From the NCBI GenBank assembly GCA_020744425.1, contig JAGMUV010000013.1, positions 372,001-436,000 of the forward strand: 64,000 nt of DNA, in the 5' to 3' direction. The notes beneath the pieces were generated by a model. The model made no database searches. It was given only the letters and a program-made list of their open reading frames with translations, and was not told where the DNA came from. Below, one piece after another: positions 47,101 through 59,819 of the stretch; within the stretch, counting starts at the first letter, position 1, and each line of letters begins with the position of its first letter. The position numbers and the translations under genes are program-made. The DNA is from Dactylonectria macrodidyma (lineage: Eukaryota; Ascomycota; Sordariomycetes; Hypocreales; Nectriaceae).

Positions 47101-48251
47101 ACATGGAGTCGTTTGAGCGCCTCCTTAAGCCCCCGCGTAAACAGGTCGTGCGCGCCTCGGCCTCGACCAACGTCTGGCTCGCCATCTCCTATTCCACCGG
47201 TACCTTTGTGAATGCCCTCGCATACTGGTGGGGTTCACAGCTCGTCATGAAGGGCGAGTTCACGCAGACTGACTTCCTCATCATCCTCGTCGCCATGTTG
47301 ACCAGCGCCCAGCTCTGGAGCGGCATGTTTGCTCTGGCTCCCGAATTCTCTCGCGCTCGTCTTGCTCTATCTCGCGTCATGACCGTTGTTGACATGGGAT
47401 CAAGCACCCACGCAGGCAAGCCCGGAACTGATCCCTCCAAGGCAGCCATTGACCCTGAGGCTTCTGGCGAGGCAAAGGTCGGCAGCACCGAGGACAATAA
47501 ACGCCGCGGTGGATCCAAGTTGTCCTTCAAGGACGTCTCCTTTGCGTATCCCAACCGTTCCGACGTTACGATTTTGGACAATGTCTCGTTCACGCTGCCC
47601 CCGAACCAATTCTGCGGCCTCGTCGGCCCCTCTGGCGCCGGGAAGTCGACCATCATGACGCTCGTGCAGCGGCTGTACGAACCCACCTCCGGCAGCGTGC
47701 TCATCGACGATCGAGACATCAGCAAGCTGCCGACCTCGTTCCGCGACACCATCGCTATCGTGCCACAAGAACCCGCGCTCTTCGACGGCAGCGTGCGCTT
47801 CAACGTCGGCCTCGGCGCCCTGCCCGGCCACGAAGCCACGGATGCCGAGATCGAAGAGGCTTGCCGTCTGGCCAACATCCACGACGTCATCGCCGAGCTG
47901 CCCGAGGGCTACGACACTGAGTGCGGCCCGTCAGCTTCTCGTCTATCCGGCGGCCAGAGACAGCGCCTCGCCATCGCTCGAGCCCTTGTCCGTCGTCCGC
48001 GCTTGCTGCTCCTCGACGAGAGCACGAGTGCCTTGGATGCAGCCAGCGAGGCAGCCCTGCAACAGGGTCTCGAGCGGGCGTCGCGCGGCACAACCGTCTT
48101 GGCCATCACGCATCGCCTTCATACCGTGCAAAAGGCAGACGTCATCTTTGTCGTCGAGGGCGGCCAGATTGTCGACAGCGGACGACATGCCGAGCTGATG
48201 GAGAGGAGGGAGAGTTACAGGCTGAACGCTATGCAGCAGATGCTACAGTGA
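44119..48251 (+). CDS. ABC multidrug transporter, full-size ABCB/MDR type
   Basis: Two exons, 44119-44229 and 44310-48251, with an 80-nt intron (GTGAGT...CCAG) in phase 0, giving 1350 residues. The start MAEAEKAVPAVEEKK is preferred because exon 1 continues directly into the transmembrane domain. Order is TMD1 (about 45-345), NBD1, linker rich in Glu/Lys (about 690-760), TMD2, NBD2. NBD1 has Walker A GLSGSGKST (435), signature VSGGQRQRIALARA and Walker B ILVLDEATAALD. NBD2 has Walker A GPSGAGKST (1143), signature LSGGQRQRLAIARA and Walker B LLLLDESTSALD, with the H-loop histidine in ITHRLHT. All catalytic residues are present. Such pumps use ATP to export lipophilic toxins, azoles or secondary metabolites at the plasma membrane. 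No biosynthetic cluster adjoins it. Confidence 0.95.
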
Positions 48252-49069
48252 GCTTTTTGGCGCTGTTTTTTTCTTTCCAGGGTTTGGTTTAAGGGTTGGT
48301 GAGTGGGGTAGCAATTTGTTGCCTGTCTTATAAAAATGCCATCTGACCCGGTTGAGGTCAAGTAATACCACAATAGAAGTTTCATACCATTTCAGAAAAA
48401 TAGGATAGAGTTATTACATTGCAAAAAATTGCAATCAAATTGGTGTAATTATATCTTAAACTAAGTGCTCTTGTGAAGAACCTCCGGTCGAACGTGTAAA
48501 GGCAATGAGTGTGCTCGAAAGACACTGAGCCCACAGGACTTCGTTTTTGGTAGGTAGATGTATGGAAAGTTCAATGAATGTAGACCATGATGAATATGTC
48601 CGCCGGTTGTTGGGCCTCGGTGCTAAGAATGACAGTCCTGTCACGGATCCCATCCAATCTTGGTGGCAGACGGAAAGCTTACCCTGGAAAGCTTACCCTG
48701 GACTGTCACGAATGGCTCTCGACTTGTTTTCGGTGCTGCCTATGTCCGTTGAGCGCGAGTACTTGTTTAGGGTTGCAGGGCAAATGGCCTCGCCGCTACG
48801 GGCGGTTAGAAGCTAGCATTATATGGGAGGCAGAGGTGGATAGCCAGGACGCTGGGAGTGTAAGCGATAGGGAGCTCGGCGGGGGTTAAGAGTAAGGTAA
48901 CTCTATATTCCTAAAAAATCTATCTTGGTTAGAACACTGATGACCTTATCCAGACACTGATAACTAAAGTTGTTAACAAAACTAGCGCCGCTTTCTCTGA
49001 AATCACTTTCCTCGTCTAAAAACGTCGATGCAACTTGCCGAATCTTGACAATCTAGAACTGAATTAGCT
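48252..49069. other. intergenic, with a small tandem duplication
   Basis: 3' regions of two convergent genes. A 14-bp unit (AAAGCTTACCCTGG) is duplicated at about 48673-48700. No gene was supported. Confidence 0.5.
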
Positions 49070-50851
49070 TTAAGTCTGATTCTCCAATGCGCAGACAAGA
49101 GCTCTTACCATTGATTGCCCGTTAGATTCTAGTTCAGGGCCAGATAGACATTCTAGAAAGTGTAGCAATCTTTCTGCTAAAGCTGCTTTAATAGACCATA
49201 GATGGTTGCTGATTGACTCTTCAATTAATGCAAAAGGCGTTCCCTTCTCTTCTTTATTCTGTTGGTAGCATTTTCTCCATCTGCCCAAACAAATTTCTAG
49301 CATAGTTGACTGTAGATATATTGCTGTCATGTGAATGTTAGCTGACATGGTTTGGAACTGATGGTCCAGCTGAGCCGTCGCCACATCTGGATCAGGTATG
49401 CGTTCGCTGTTGCGTGATAGGGTAAGTGGTTCTGGGAGTTCGTCCACCACCGTGTTCAGCTTCTGTATAACTTGTTGTAATGAATCCAGCATCGGAAAGA
49501 CAGACTGAACCTGAACTTGGTTTGTGTTGGTTCTGATGCATGGTAGAACTCGAGATGCTACCCCACCAGGTGACAGAACATGTATCGCCGACGCGCCTGG
49601 GAAGAACTCCTCCAAATGATCGAGTACGGAGAGGTATAGCTTCACGAGAGCTATAAATCCTGAGATTATAGGAGTCGATCCTGCGCTATGAGAACTGTCA
49701 CCCGAAAGCTCCTCGTCGCTCACCTCCCTCAGCAGGAGGAACTCCCAATCTGTACGACATGGATAATAGCTGAGGCCAGACCGAGGGACCAAATCATCCA
49801 TCCGATCATGACTAGTTGCAATCAGTCGACGACAGAAACTGCGTGATCATGAAAGAAAACCTACCACTGTGATATAAGGAGAAGCCAGAACAGTCTCTTC
49901 TGTAACTCAATCTCGACAGGATTGAGCGTCTGATATGACTGGCGCCTATGCAGCTCAAGATCGCGGCAGCACGGCACCGCTTCGTTCAGGTACAAATAGC
50001 CTGTCTTAGTCCTACCCACATAGACGAATGCGATACCCTGGAGAAGAGAAACTTTGAGCCTCTCAGCCGAAGGCTCATCCTGCCACGACGGCATAGTTGC
50101 CATATAGCTGCAAGTGATCAGCTGGGACGCGCGTTCAACCATGTCGACCGCATTTCTCCAGCCTCCAGAGCCATTAGTGGCAAAATTTCGCGGAAGCGAC
50201 GCAACGGTAACGGCACAGAGGGCTACGCAAAGCCGAAAGAAGGCCGGATTTGTCTCAAAACTACGCTCGGCGAGTTGGGCCTTAAACTGTGGGATGTGGA
50301 TGAACGGAGTCAGAGGATAGACACGAAATAGGAAGTCGTCGATAACAGCGTGAAAAACGGCTTCGGGTAAAAAGTGAGCAATGCCGACCGTTCCAAGGGG
50401 AAGTGGTAGTAAGACAGGATCTGGCATTGATAAAATGGAAGCAGCTCGTTGTCTGGCTTCAGCAACGTGACTTGAGTGTAATCAGTGAAATAATCCGCGC
50501 GAGGTAGAATCAATGTATGCTTTAGGGTACATACCGGCTTGGGGGGCCTCGGGGCTTTCGACTGCTTAGAAATGTGCAAGGCACGCCATGTTGAAGACAC
50601 TTTCGACAGGCAGCTGAATCTTCAGCTGGGAATGCACACTATTGAGAGGGGAGTGGTGAGCGCAGGCCGAAAGATCCAGAGCTTCGTTAAGTGTTCAGAG
50701 TGTTGGGTGTGCGGAAGCTGGGAAAATGGTTTAGGGGTTTGGAGTAAGTAAGTACCTGTAGGCGACGATTGCGACATAGATCACAGGCCTTTCGTGCAAT
50801 TTTTCGGGCCTTACCGGCTGCTTGGCGAGCCAAAACCTCTTTTCTGGGCAT
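49070..50851 (-). CDS. Zn2Cys6 transcription factor, likely regulator of the neighbouring sugar genes
   Basis: Four exons: 50756-50851, 50535-50638, 49865-50470 and 49070-49811. Introns are 117, 64 and 53 nt, all GT-AG, and phases join to give 515 residues. The binuclear zinc cluster is split by intron 1: CDLCRNRRLQ ends exon 1 and CAFPAEDSAACRKCLQHGVP opens exon 2, giving C-x2-C-x6-C-x9-C-x2-C-x6-C (Cys 23-53), preceded by a basic stretch. The fungal_trans middle region is in exon 3 (FLFRVYPLTPFIHIPQFK; YLNEAVPCCRDLELHRRQSY). In its residues and in the neighbourhood of a sugar transporter and GH3 enzyme it resembles maltose/amylose-type regulators (MalR/AmyR-like), an inference from memory. 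It is nuclear, and probably activates the adjacent genes. Confidence 0.85.
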
Positions 50852-51621
50852 GCTTCGTTTCTCCGGTCAGCCGTCTAGAAATCCAGTAGTCATCGAGTCC
50901 TCTCAAAGCGAAGTGTATTGACTAATGCAGGAATTGGAATTGAGAAGTGGAGTCATTCACAGACCTTTAACTTGATTTGCTTTGCACGGCCTGTCGGCTA
51001 ATCCATTGTTCCGAGCCACATGCCGTTTGATCAGGCATGGAAGTAGATTACTCTTCATAATACCGTAGAACTTCCTGGCCGCTTCTGATCCAGCAGATCT
51101 ACTGGCTCTCGTGATTCACCTCCAGCGCGAAATTTCAAAAGTTTTTAAGTTCTAGTATTTTGCTGATGGAGCGTGCTCTGCAGGAAAACACCACACACCC
51201 AGGAGACAGGATCGCGATGTACGTAAGAGGTTGTGATAGCTAGGAAGATCCAATAGCGCCACAACCACGCAGCAAGGCCCTAGAAAGAAAACGTAAATAC
51301 TATGTAATTAATTAGATGAAGGTGTATCAGACGCATATGAGAAAAGAAGGGGCACATGGCATGAAGCTACTGCGATAGCTAGAGCCATAGGATAAAGGAA
51401 GACAGCGAAAGATAGGATAGGATTCAAGACAAAGCAAAAGGGATGTCTCTCTCTAACTGCTGGGATAAAGTCTTCTCTTCTATATGAAGAAGCCTATTGG
51501 CTCGATGCCAGCTATAGCTATGGAGATAACAGGTCCTGGCACGGAGGGTCGGGCCACCCAGAAAGGCTTATGGCCCCGAACACAGTATGAAACCCGGCGG
51601 AGTGCTTTCCTCATACTCCGA
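50852..51621. other. intergenic, nothing recognised
   Basis: Promoter of the regulator and 3' side of the sugar transporter, which run in the same direction. A 133-codon plus frame (51484-51885) overlaps the transporter's last exon and is a shadow. Confidence 0.5.
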
Positions 51622-53556
51622 TCAATGCATATGCTCAACCTGAACGGTCGCAGCCTCACCTTCCTTGTCGCTGGGAACAGTCACCAGGCTCGTCTGCCCG
51701 AATTTTCGAGCGGGAATGCCCCGGCACCAGAGCTCATCAATCTCGATATACGTTCGATTCTTCGTTTCAGGGACCATGAAAAAAATAAAGAGACAGCAAG
51801 CGGCGAGCGTTGCGCCAAAAATGAATGCAATCTTCCCCCCGAGGTTGCCCTCATCAGGATTGATGGCATATGGCAGGCTGAATGACCAGACGCTTCCTGT
51901 CAAGCCGTTCGTGATGGTAGCAAGAGCCTGCGTTGGTGCTCGCAGCCTGCTAGTGGCTGCTTCGGCGGTGATGGGCCATGCAACGGCACCGAGTGTAGCT
52001 TGGTAGACTGCGTCACCAATCAGCATAGAACCGCTAGTCACCCATTGGCTAATGGCACCTACAGAAGGACCAGATGGCCATGAATACAACTTGAGCCCAG
52101 ATGGCGCCCGAAGCCTTCACGAGGGACAAGATTGCAATGAGGAACAGGGTGGCAGTCAAGATGATGGCGCCGTACAGTGCCGTTCCTCGACGACCGAAGT
52201 AGTCGACAAAGAACCAACCCATCATATTACCTGCAACCATAAGGCCAGCTAGGCCAACTGTGGTGTCGAAAGAGACACTTGGATTCATTCCAGCCAGCTG
52301 AAAGTAGTCTTTCGACACGATTGATTAGGATTACTTCTACGTGTTTCAAGGTAGTGCGACTTACAGCTCATGTAACCTACAACCCATGCTGGACCAGAGG
52401 CATTCTGAATGAAAAACATACTGACCGCTACTAGAGTTCGTTTCCTGTTGTCTTTATCGAAGCATTCGGCATAGGAGCCCTGAGAGTCTTTGTCGTGGTT
52501 TTGCCGGCCAAGGGAGTCGTGGATCTCAGCCAAGTGCCCATCCAGATCGTATGAAGAGTCATGAAGTCTTGCTAAATTCTCCCTGGCCTTTTCAACGCGA
52601 CCATGCGCAACCAACCAATATGGTGACTCGGGGAAGAAGGGGAGAAAGATGAGGGCCACGACGGCAAAGCCCCATTGGGTGGCGAAAAGGACCTTGTAAG
52701 ACCGGTCATCGGTGTAGCTCTTTGAAGACTCACGCATGACTGCGTAGCCAAGCAACTGGCCAAGAACGATGGAGAAGTTCATGCCCGCAGCCACCGAGCC
52801 GCGGACGGCCAGGGGTGCCATCTCGGAGGCGTAGGGAGGTGCGGCGGTTGTGAAAGCGCCCATCGGCTGACATCATGGCAGTTAGCGAGAAGATATCCCA
52901 GGTCACAGACAAGCAAATATGCCATACAAGACCGGTCAGAATCTTTCCTCCAAAGAACATGGCGAGATTCTTGCTGAAAAATTGCAGAAATGCGCCGGCG
53001 ATCGACAGGAGGAATGCTACTAAGATAACAGGCTGGCGACCATAGCGGTTGATGGCGAGACCAGACGCGAAGGCGCCAAGGATTAACCCTATAATCTAAG
53101 GGTCAGTTTTCAGGCCACCTGTTAATTATCCTGACCTAGCTAGACTGTGAAGCCTACCAAAAGTTGTTGCTGCTTGAAAGCCAAGCTGCCAATTGGCGTC
53201 GATGACCCAATCTCCGTTGTATGGCGTTCCGAAATCTTTCCGGAACTCCGCAATTGAGATGACGATGCCGCCTGCCAAGCCATCATAACCCCAAGTGATG
53301 CACAGGAAAAACATGTACATGCCTATCACCCGCCAAATCAGTATTGGTATCACAGAAGGAGCACCATTGACGTAAACCTACACCACACCAAGGGCCACTT
53401 GTTCTCCTTGAGGGCCTCGAGCCTTGTCAAGTTGTGCTGGCGATGCTCAAAACGAGCAGCCAGAGATGATGTCTCAAGAACAGTTGGAGATGCATCTCCT
53501 CCCGCATTTTCATCATGCGGAGAGGCTGAGTCCTTGCTATGAGACATGTTGGACAA
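51622..53556 (-). CDS. MFS sugar/H+ symporter (hexose or alpha/beta-glucoside type)
   Basis: Six exons: 53382-53556, 53158-53322, 52928-53088, 52365-52866, 52063-52308 and 51622-52007. Introns are 55-69 nt and phases agree, giving 544 residues, typical for the family. Key sugar-porter motifs are seen. CITWGYDGLAGGIVIS holds the GYD of TM1. INRYGRQPVIL is the loop 2-3 G-R-[KR] motif. PESPYWLVAHGRVEKA is the PESPRWL motif. FFVDYFGRRG is the loop 8-9 motif. VPETKNRTYIEIDELW is the PETKG motif. The apparent frame break near 52060 is an intron (GTAGGT...GCAG, 55 nt), not damage. It has twelve predicted helices in the plasma membrane. It resembles the maltose/alpha-glucoside branch, but substrate cannot be read from sequence. 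It is divergent from the GH3 gene. Confidence 0.9.
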
Positions 53557-54384
53557 TGGTCAAAGATAAGGTATGTATGGCGATGAGTTCAAGGGCGAGA
53601 TCGTTCAGGGGACCGATGGGCCTATTATATACATGTGACGGATTCAGCGGACTTGAACACTTGGCGATTTGAAAACTTTAGCTGGTCATGCATCAAAAGC
53701 CGGCGTGCGTCGCCCCGTACTCTTCTTGCCCCGGAAATCGGACCAATACCACCTCGACCATCCTATATTGGGGATCCCCACGGGGCCCCGACCCGCCGTT
53801 GTGGTCGCTAGCCTCTCCTCCTCTGCTCTGGTGGGTGTGTGGTGGAATATTGCTGGAGTCGGCATGCCCCTTTGAATCATATCCTTGTGTTAGTTAGGAA
53901 AGCACGCAACTTGCTGCGGCAGATATTAGCAAGAGTTCAAGTATTCTATTATCTTCAGAACGAGACGTGACTTGACAAGGCCTCCCGAGGTGTTGAAGCT
54001 AGCGGAGAAACCCCAGGAGAAACCCTGAGTTGAGTGGGTCTATGTCATGGGTCTGGACCGTATCTGTGGAGAAATCGTTCTCTAATGTTCTGCTAGGACA
54101 ACCGAGGCTGGGTAACTCAATACCCGTTACGGACATTTCGGACTCCAAAATGTGATCAGATTCCCAGGGTAACTCCGAGGATTCTCCCACATAGTGGATT
54201 GGAAGACCTGGAGCCGAACAGTAAGTAGAAGACATTATAAAACCATGTCCGTCATTTCAAATATCTGCCTTCACACTAAAGCTCCGTCCAGTACGTTCCA
54301 TCCACTCTCTCTTGTTCAGACGAGGCTACACTTTCCAGCTGCCCTTGCTAAGGAGTTTGGGTCTCACCCATACGTTCCAACGCA
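53557..54384. other. shared divergent promoter of transporter and GH3 gene
   Basis: 828 bp between the two start codons; both promoters must be here. GGGGATCCCCACGGGGCCCC at about 53770-53789 is GC-rich, with an MIG1/CreA-like core (SYGGRG family: GGGG). No definite operator was assigned. Confidence 0.45.
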
Positions 54385-57185
54385 ATGTCCCAAGCACCTT
54401 CCGATTCCGACCTCCTCAACCTTCTATCCCAACTGACAACTGGCGAGAAGATAAGTCTTCTTGCCGGCAAGAACTCATGGGAGACCCCTGAGATCGATCG
54501 TTTGAACATTCCCTCCCTCAAAGTATGCTTGTGCGCCCACATCAGCCCCATCTTGCGGCAGTCCTCAAAATTCTGCAAGAAAGGCGATTAACTTTATGCA
54601 GGTCAGCGATGGTCCCAATGGTGCCCGAGGTGCCGAATTCCTAGATGGCACGACAGCAGCATGTTTCCCAGCCTGTGTCTCGCTGGCCGCTACCTTCAAC
54701 CGGCAGCTGGTTCGACGAGTAGGCGTTGCTCTGGGGCAGGAGACTCAGACAAAAGGTGCTTATGTCCTTCTGGGTCCCACCGTCTGCCCTCATCGCTCGC
54801 CACTGGGCGGGCGCAATTTTGAGTCTTTCTCTGAGGACCCTTTCCTGGCCGGTGAGCTCGCTTCTGAGTATGTCTTGGGCCTGCAGAGTGAGAGGGTCGG
54901 AGCGACTGTCAAACACTTCGCCATTAATGAGCAAGATACTCGTCGATTCACTGTCAACGAAGTAGTCTCAGATCGTGCAATGAGGTATGCTATTATATGC
55001 CGCACAGAATTCCAAGAGAGATGAATACTAATCAGAGAACCAAGAGAAATCTATCTACGCCCGTTCGAGATTGTTGTTAAGAAATCGAACCCGTGGTGCA
55101 TCATGACTAGCTACCCCAAGGTCAACGGCCGGTATGTTGATGATCAGTCAACTCTGCTCAAGGACATTCTTCGAAATGACTGGGACTACAAGGGCTTGAC
55201 CATGACTGACTGGGGCGCCGCGTCGGCCGCTGTAGACAGCGGTATTCGAAACGGGTATGGGCCCTACCCGAACTCATGGCCTGTGTGATATGAAATTGAC
55301 ATTTTATAGGCTTGACCTGGAGATGCCGGGACCGCCTCATCGTCGAAAGCCGGATGTCGTGCAGAAGCTCATCGATGAAGGAAGTGTCGAGCTCAAAGAC
55401 GTTGATGAACACGTCCTGAACTTGTTGAAGCTTCTCCGGAAGACTGGCAAATTCACTGACAGGAGAGAGCCGGTCCAAGAAAAGGCCATGAGCCGGCCAG
55501 AGCACGAGAGACTGATCCGTGAGGCCGGAGGTGAAGGTGTTGTCCTTCTTAAGAATGCAAACAAAACTCTGCCTCTTAAGCCGTCTTCCCTCAAGAAGAT
55601 TGCATTGCTCGGCCCCCTCGCAAAGCATGCTGCCGCACACGGCGGAGGTAGCGCATCACTGAATTGCCACTACAAAGTCAGCCCCTTCGATGCAATCAAG
55701 TCACGGCTTAGCGACTGTGACATATCATACTCTCAAGGTATAGAGAAAGTTTGACTCCCATTGGTGAGGGTATTTGCTAACCAAGTCCGTTTAGGGGCTC
55801 ATGTTTTTCGTGCATACCCGGACTTCATCAAAGGGGCTGTGAACCGCAATGGCAACCCTGGTTTTACTTGTGACTTCTTCAAGACTCTAGACCTCTCTGG
55901 GGAACCCTTTCATACTGAAGAATACGCGCGAGGTGTCTTTATGACTCTCATGAACCAAGACGTCGTGGGAGCCAGATCTGCACGTCTCAGTACAAGCTAT
56001 GCACCTGAAGTCGGTGGTAAGCACTACTTGAGCTTCTCTGGCATGGGCCCCTCCAAGCTTTTCATCAACGGAAAGTTTTTAGGCCATATCGAGGAGACCA
56101 AAGAAGCAATGTCATTCTTTCTGGGCGTGCAGGAAGAACGACAACTGCAGTACGATTTTGTTGCTGGCAAGAGTTATGATATCATGGTTGAATCAACTAT
56201 CTCTCCAGTACCCAACGCAGAGCTGTACCTTGCTGAGGACCAGATCTCGGTACACCTAGGATTTGTTAGCCAGGAAGAAATGGAGACAGATGTCCTATCG
56301 GAGGCCGTGAAGCTCGCGGAAGAGGCTGATATCGCCCTTATCTTCGTCGGGAACACGCCACAGTGGGAGACTGAGGGTCAGGACATGGCTGACATGAAAC
56401 TTCCGGCTGATGGGTCCCAGGACAAGCTTATCGCCGAGGTTGCTAAAGTCAACTCGAACACCATCGTTGTCCTTACTACTGGAGTACCTGTTGAGCTGCC
56501 ATGGCTTGACCAAGTCCCGGCTGTCGTTCAGGCCTGGTATAGTGGGCAGGAGACTGGCAACTCAATTCTGGATGTTCTACTCGGCGAGGTAAACCCAAGT
56601 GGGAGACTTCCCATGTCATGGCCCAAGAAGAATGAGCACACTGCCTGTTATGGCCACTTTGGCCCTGACAGCTGGGATTCCCGTGAGGTCGAATACGTTG
56701 AGGGTGTCAATGTTGGCTATAGACACTTCGACTACCAATACGGCACAGAGAAGGAGGTACTCTTCCCGTTCGGCTATGGCCTGAGTTACTCTACATTCGA
56801 GGTCTTAGAAGCCAATTTGTCAGGATCCTTGAGTGGAAATTTCGCCGACACTGTTACCGTGACGACTTCAGTCCGTAACACTAGTGATCAGCCAGGCTCT
56901 GAAGTCATCCAGATTTACTTAGCTCCTCCAACTGCAGGGGAGGATAAAGGTAGGCCATCCAAAGGCCTCGTCGCCTTCGGCAAGCTTGAGCTGGCTGCTG
57001 GAGAGAAGAAAGAATTGCAGCTCTCTCTGAACCAGGACAATGCTGCGTTTTGGTCAGAGAGTCAGGGGGTATGGGTGGTTGAGAAAGGAAAGCATATGAT
57101 ATACGTCTCGACCAGTTCTAGTCCTCGGGATATTGCGTTCAGGTTAACGCTCAATATCTCCAAGGGCTTTAGCTTCAGCCCATAG
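54385..57185 (+). CDS. GH3 beta-glucosidase with PA14 domain, cytosolic type
   Basis: Five exons: 54385-54522, 54602-54984, 55036-55254, 55310-55737 and 55795-57185. Introns are 79, 51, 55 and 57 nt, phases are consistent, and the product has 852 residues. Domain order is as follows. The N-terminal GH3 TIM barrel (about 1-290) includes VSDGPNGARG, the KHFAINEQDTRR substrate-binding loop and the nucleophile Asp232 in LTMTDWGAASA. The GH3 C-terminal alpha/beta sandwich includes GVVLLKNANKTLPLK and ALLGPLAKHAA. An inserted PA14 domain spans about 390-530. The sandwich resumes with ALIFVGNTPQWETEGQDMAD, and a fibronectin-III-like tail (about 750-852) follows. No signal peptide, so it hydrolyses imported beta-glucosides inside the cell, consistent with the divergent transporter. 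The enzyme retains all catalytic residues I can locate. Confidence 0.93.
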
Positions 57186-58204
57186 TAGCCTCGGGCCAAC
57201 CATGAAAGTAGAATGACGAACTAAAATAAAGAGGAGCATGTCTATGAGTGGGAGATATAAAGACGAATAGCACAACCAAGACTTGACAAGTATGTTGAAA
57301 TGCTTAATAGTTCCTCATAGAGTAGAATTGTTACATAATTGGAGGCACGTGCTAGATCCAACTATATAAAAGTTGGATGCACATGGGCCGGCAATACATG
57401 AGAGAAGAGTAGCAATTCAGACCCTACAGCTACTTTGACTATTACCTTCGTTATCGCTTCCTTGCTTTATTAATTGCTTAATGATTCCAGCTATTGAAGT
57501 TGCATAAGTGATCTTGACGAAGCTATGTCTACGTTATATTACTTATCCGGGTAGTTGCGAGGTAGCACAAAGGTGGCATCTCAGACGGAGCCCCAGACCT
57601 GAGGCTTTGGGAGGAACAGTGCGGCTTTATGTCACCCGAATTGACGGTGATTCAACTCCACCAATGACGCGGCTTTTGCTTGTTTCGGTTAATATTCTCT
57701 TCTTACTGTAACCTGGTTAAAATAGAGTTATGCATTAATAGTACGAAAAAACGACCTACATTGCGATCGTTTTGTCCATCCTACCCTATACCTTAGAGAG
57801 TTGCAGTAAAGGTTGACTCAATTTACCCAATCGAGGGAAGATACGTCTTGGATGTAATGGATGATTAGTCGGGGGATTGAGGAGTGTTACTTCTTCCTAA
57901 CTTGAATAGTGGGATAATTCTTCAGAGAGATGTCGGACTTGAAATGCTTTTCCTTTGTTGAACCCTACCCAGAATGGGCGAAGGGAAGTCACTAGTTACT
58001 TTGAACGTAATGGACAGAACATAAAAGGCATGCAACAAATGCACACTTATAAACCCAGAATGCACTATTCAAACAAGCTTTGCTTCCTACTTTTCGCGTA
58101 TTTCACGCTTTCAATATCGGCGCTCGGCATCCCATCGTGTACGCGAGCAGCACCTTTGACGGGCGGCCAACAGATGGCTCGCCCGAACAGAAATGTAGCA
58201 CTCC
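57186..58204. other. intergenic between convergent genes, nothing recognised
   Basis: AT-moderate spacer; the short frames at 57508-57711 and 57955-58299 have no coding character. No RNA gene or repeat was seen. Confidence 0.5.
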
Positions 58205-59819
58205 CTAAATCTCCTCCTTGTCATTCACCTTGCTCGGGGCCATCTCATCATTCTCCATATCTCGCGCCTCAATTATCCGTCGCTTGGTGTTTCTCTTGAC
58301 CATGTACGACAGGCCGGCGCTCCAGAAGATCAACACAATCGAGCTGGCAATCATAGCCCACATGCCGCGCTACACGATGTTAGAATATTGTTATTCACGA
58401 GATGGAAGGAATGTCTTACCTTGAACCAGGGCGCCATGGACGCGCCGTAGAAAATAATGCTCCACCATGCATTCACCGAGTTGCTGCCCAGGTTCATGCC
58501 TGCCAGCACAACGCCGCGGAACAGCCCATCCTCGTAGCGCATAGCGTCGTTGCACCAAGCAAAGAATGTCGCTTGGCACGCGTAAACAGATCCGGCCCAG
58601 TAGTAGGCGGCAAAGGTAATAGTCGTCGACGCTGGACTCGTCGGGTTCTGCGACGCCACCAGCACCATGATACTCGTAGCGACACCCGTCAGGCCGATCC
58701 AGTATCCGACCAAGTACCGCTTTCCGCCGAGGAAATCAGTCAGTGTCGCCCAGAACAGCGTCGACACGATACCCACGGCGGGGACACCAGTCGGGTAGTT
58801 GTTCTTCTGGGCGACCGTGTAGGTGTTGGTCGGGTGGCTCTGCATGAAGAGCGCCAGCAGCGCGTTGGTACTGAAGGATTCGGTCTCGCCGGCGATGATC
58901 CAGAGCACGACGAAGCCCCACCAGTACCACGACGAGAGAACCTTCTTTGCGAAGCGGAAGTTGATGGGCGTGCGCTCGGCTTCGACTTCGGGGACGCGCG
59001 CGATGGCGAGTTTGCGCTCGGCTTCGGTGAGGTAGAAGGCTGACGTGGTGTTGGGGGTATCCGGGAAGAAGAAGTAGCCGTACAAAGCGACGGGAATAGT
59101 CAACAGCCCGTCGACGATGAACAGCCAGCGCCAGCCACTCAGTCCATGGCGGCCGTTCATGCTCTTGTTAATACCCGTCTGGATAAACCCGCCGATGAAG
59201 GTACCCGCAAGGCCCGAGGCGGTGAAGATGCCACTGCGCTTGCCGAGCTCGCGCTCCGTGTACCAGGCGCCGAGGATGTAGTGCGTGCCGACAAAGGTGG
59301 ACGCCTCGCATAGGCCCTGGAAGAAGCGGATGGCCATGATGGAGCGCGGGTTCTGGACCGAGGCCGTTACCATGGTCAAGCCGCCCCAGAGGATCATCAT
59401 GGATGGGAACCAGATGCGCGGCTTGACGTAGTGCAGGGAGATGTTGGAGGGAATCTGACCGAGGACGTAGCTGTGGGGAAGAGCTGATTAGCATTGATTC
59501 GTGGAATGAGTAGAGCCAGCAACATGAACATACCCAACGGTGAAGCAGGTGTTGATGATGTTGAGCTGGTCGCCGACAAAGCCCAGCTCATCTTTCATGC
59601 CCGAGACATAGGCATTGGCTAAGTTGCTGCGGTCAAGCTGTAACAGTTAGCACGGACAATCGGGACTGTGAGTGAAATCAACTCAGTCAAACATACATAG
59701 TTGACAAAGTAGCTCAGACAGCAAAACGTCAAAATGAAGAAATCAATCTTCTGCACCAGGACGCGCTCCCCCGGCTTGTAGTCGACGTGGAGGTAGCCGC
59801 GGATCTTGGAGCCAGCCAT
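58205..59819 (-). CDS. MFS allantoate-permease-type (Dal5-like) transporter
   Basis: Four exons: 59697-59819, 59534-59637, 58420-59470 and 58205-58369. Introns are 59, 63 and 50 nt, phases join, and the product has 480 residues, as expected for the anion:cation symporter (ACS) family. Recognition points: LDRSNLANAYVSGMKDELG (TM1-loop, the DR-N-[IL]-x-N-A motif of Dal5/Tna1-like proteins), ASTFVGTHYILGAWYTEREL, GWRWLFIVDGLLTIPVALYG and YLTEAERKLAIARVP in the central loop. The gene lies divergently opposite a Zn2Cys6 factor, with an amidase beyond. Family members import allantoate, ureidosuccinate, nicotinate, pantothenate or other carboxylated amides. The exact solute is not predictable. Confidence 0.9.

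Noticed and set aside
44363..48292. Many 60-233-codon frames on both strands within the ABC transporter gene
   Set aside because: All are shadows of the GC-rich 1350-residue coding frame; none has a domain.
52049..52089. Apparent frameshift in the sugar transporter
   Set aside because: A 55-nt GTAGGT...GCAG intron (52008-52062) restores the frame and the conserved SFFYQATLGAVAWP segment, so the gene is not broken.
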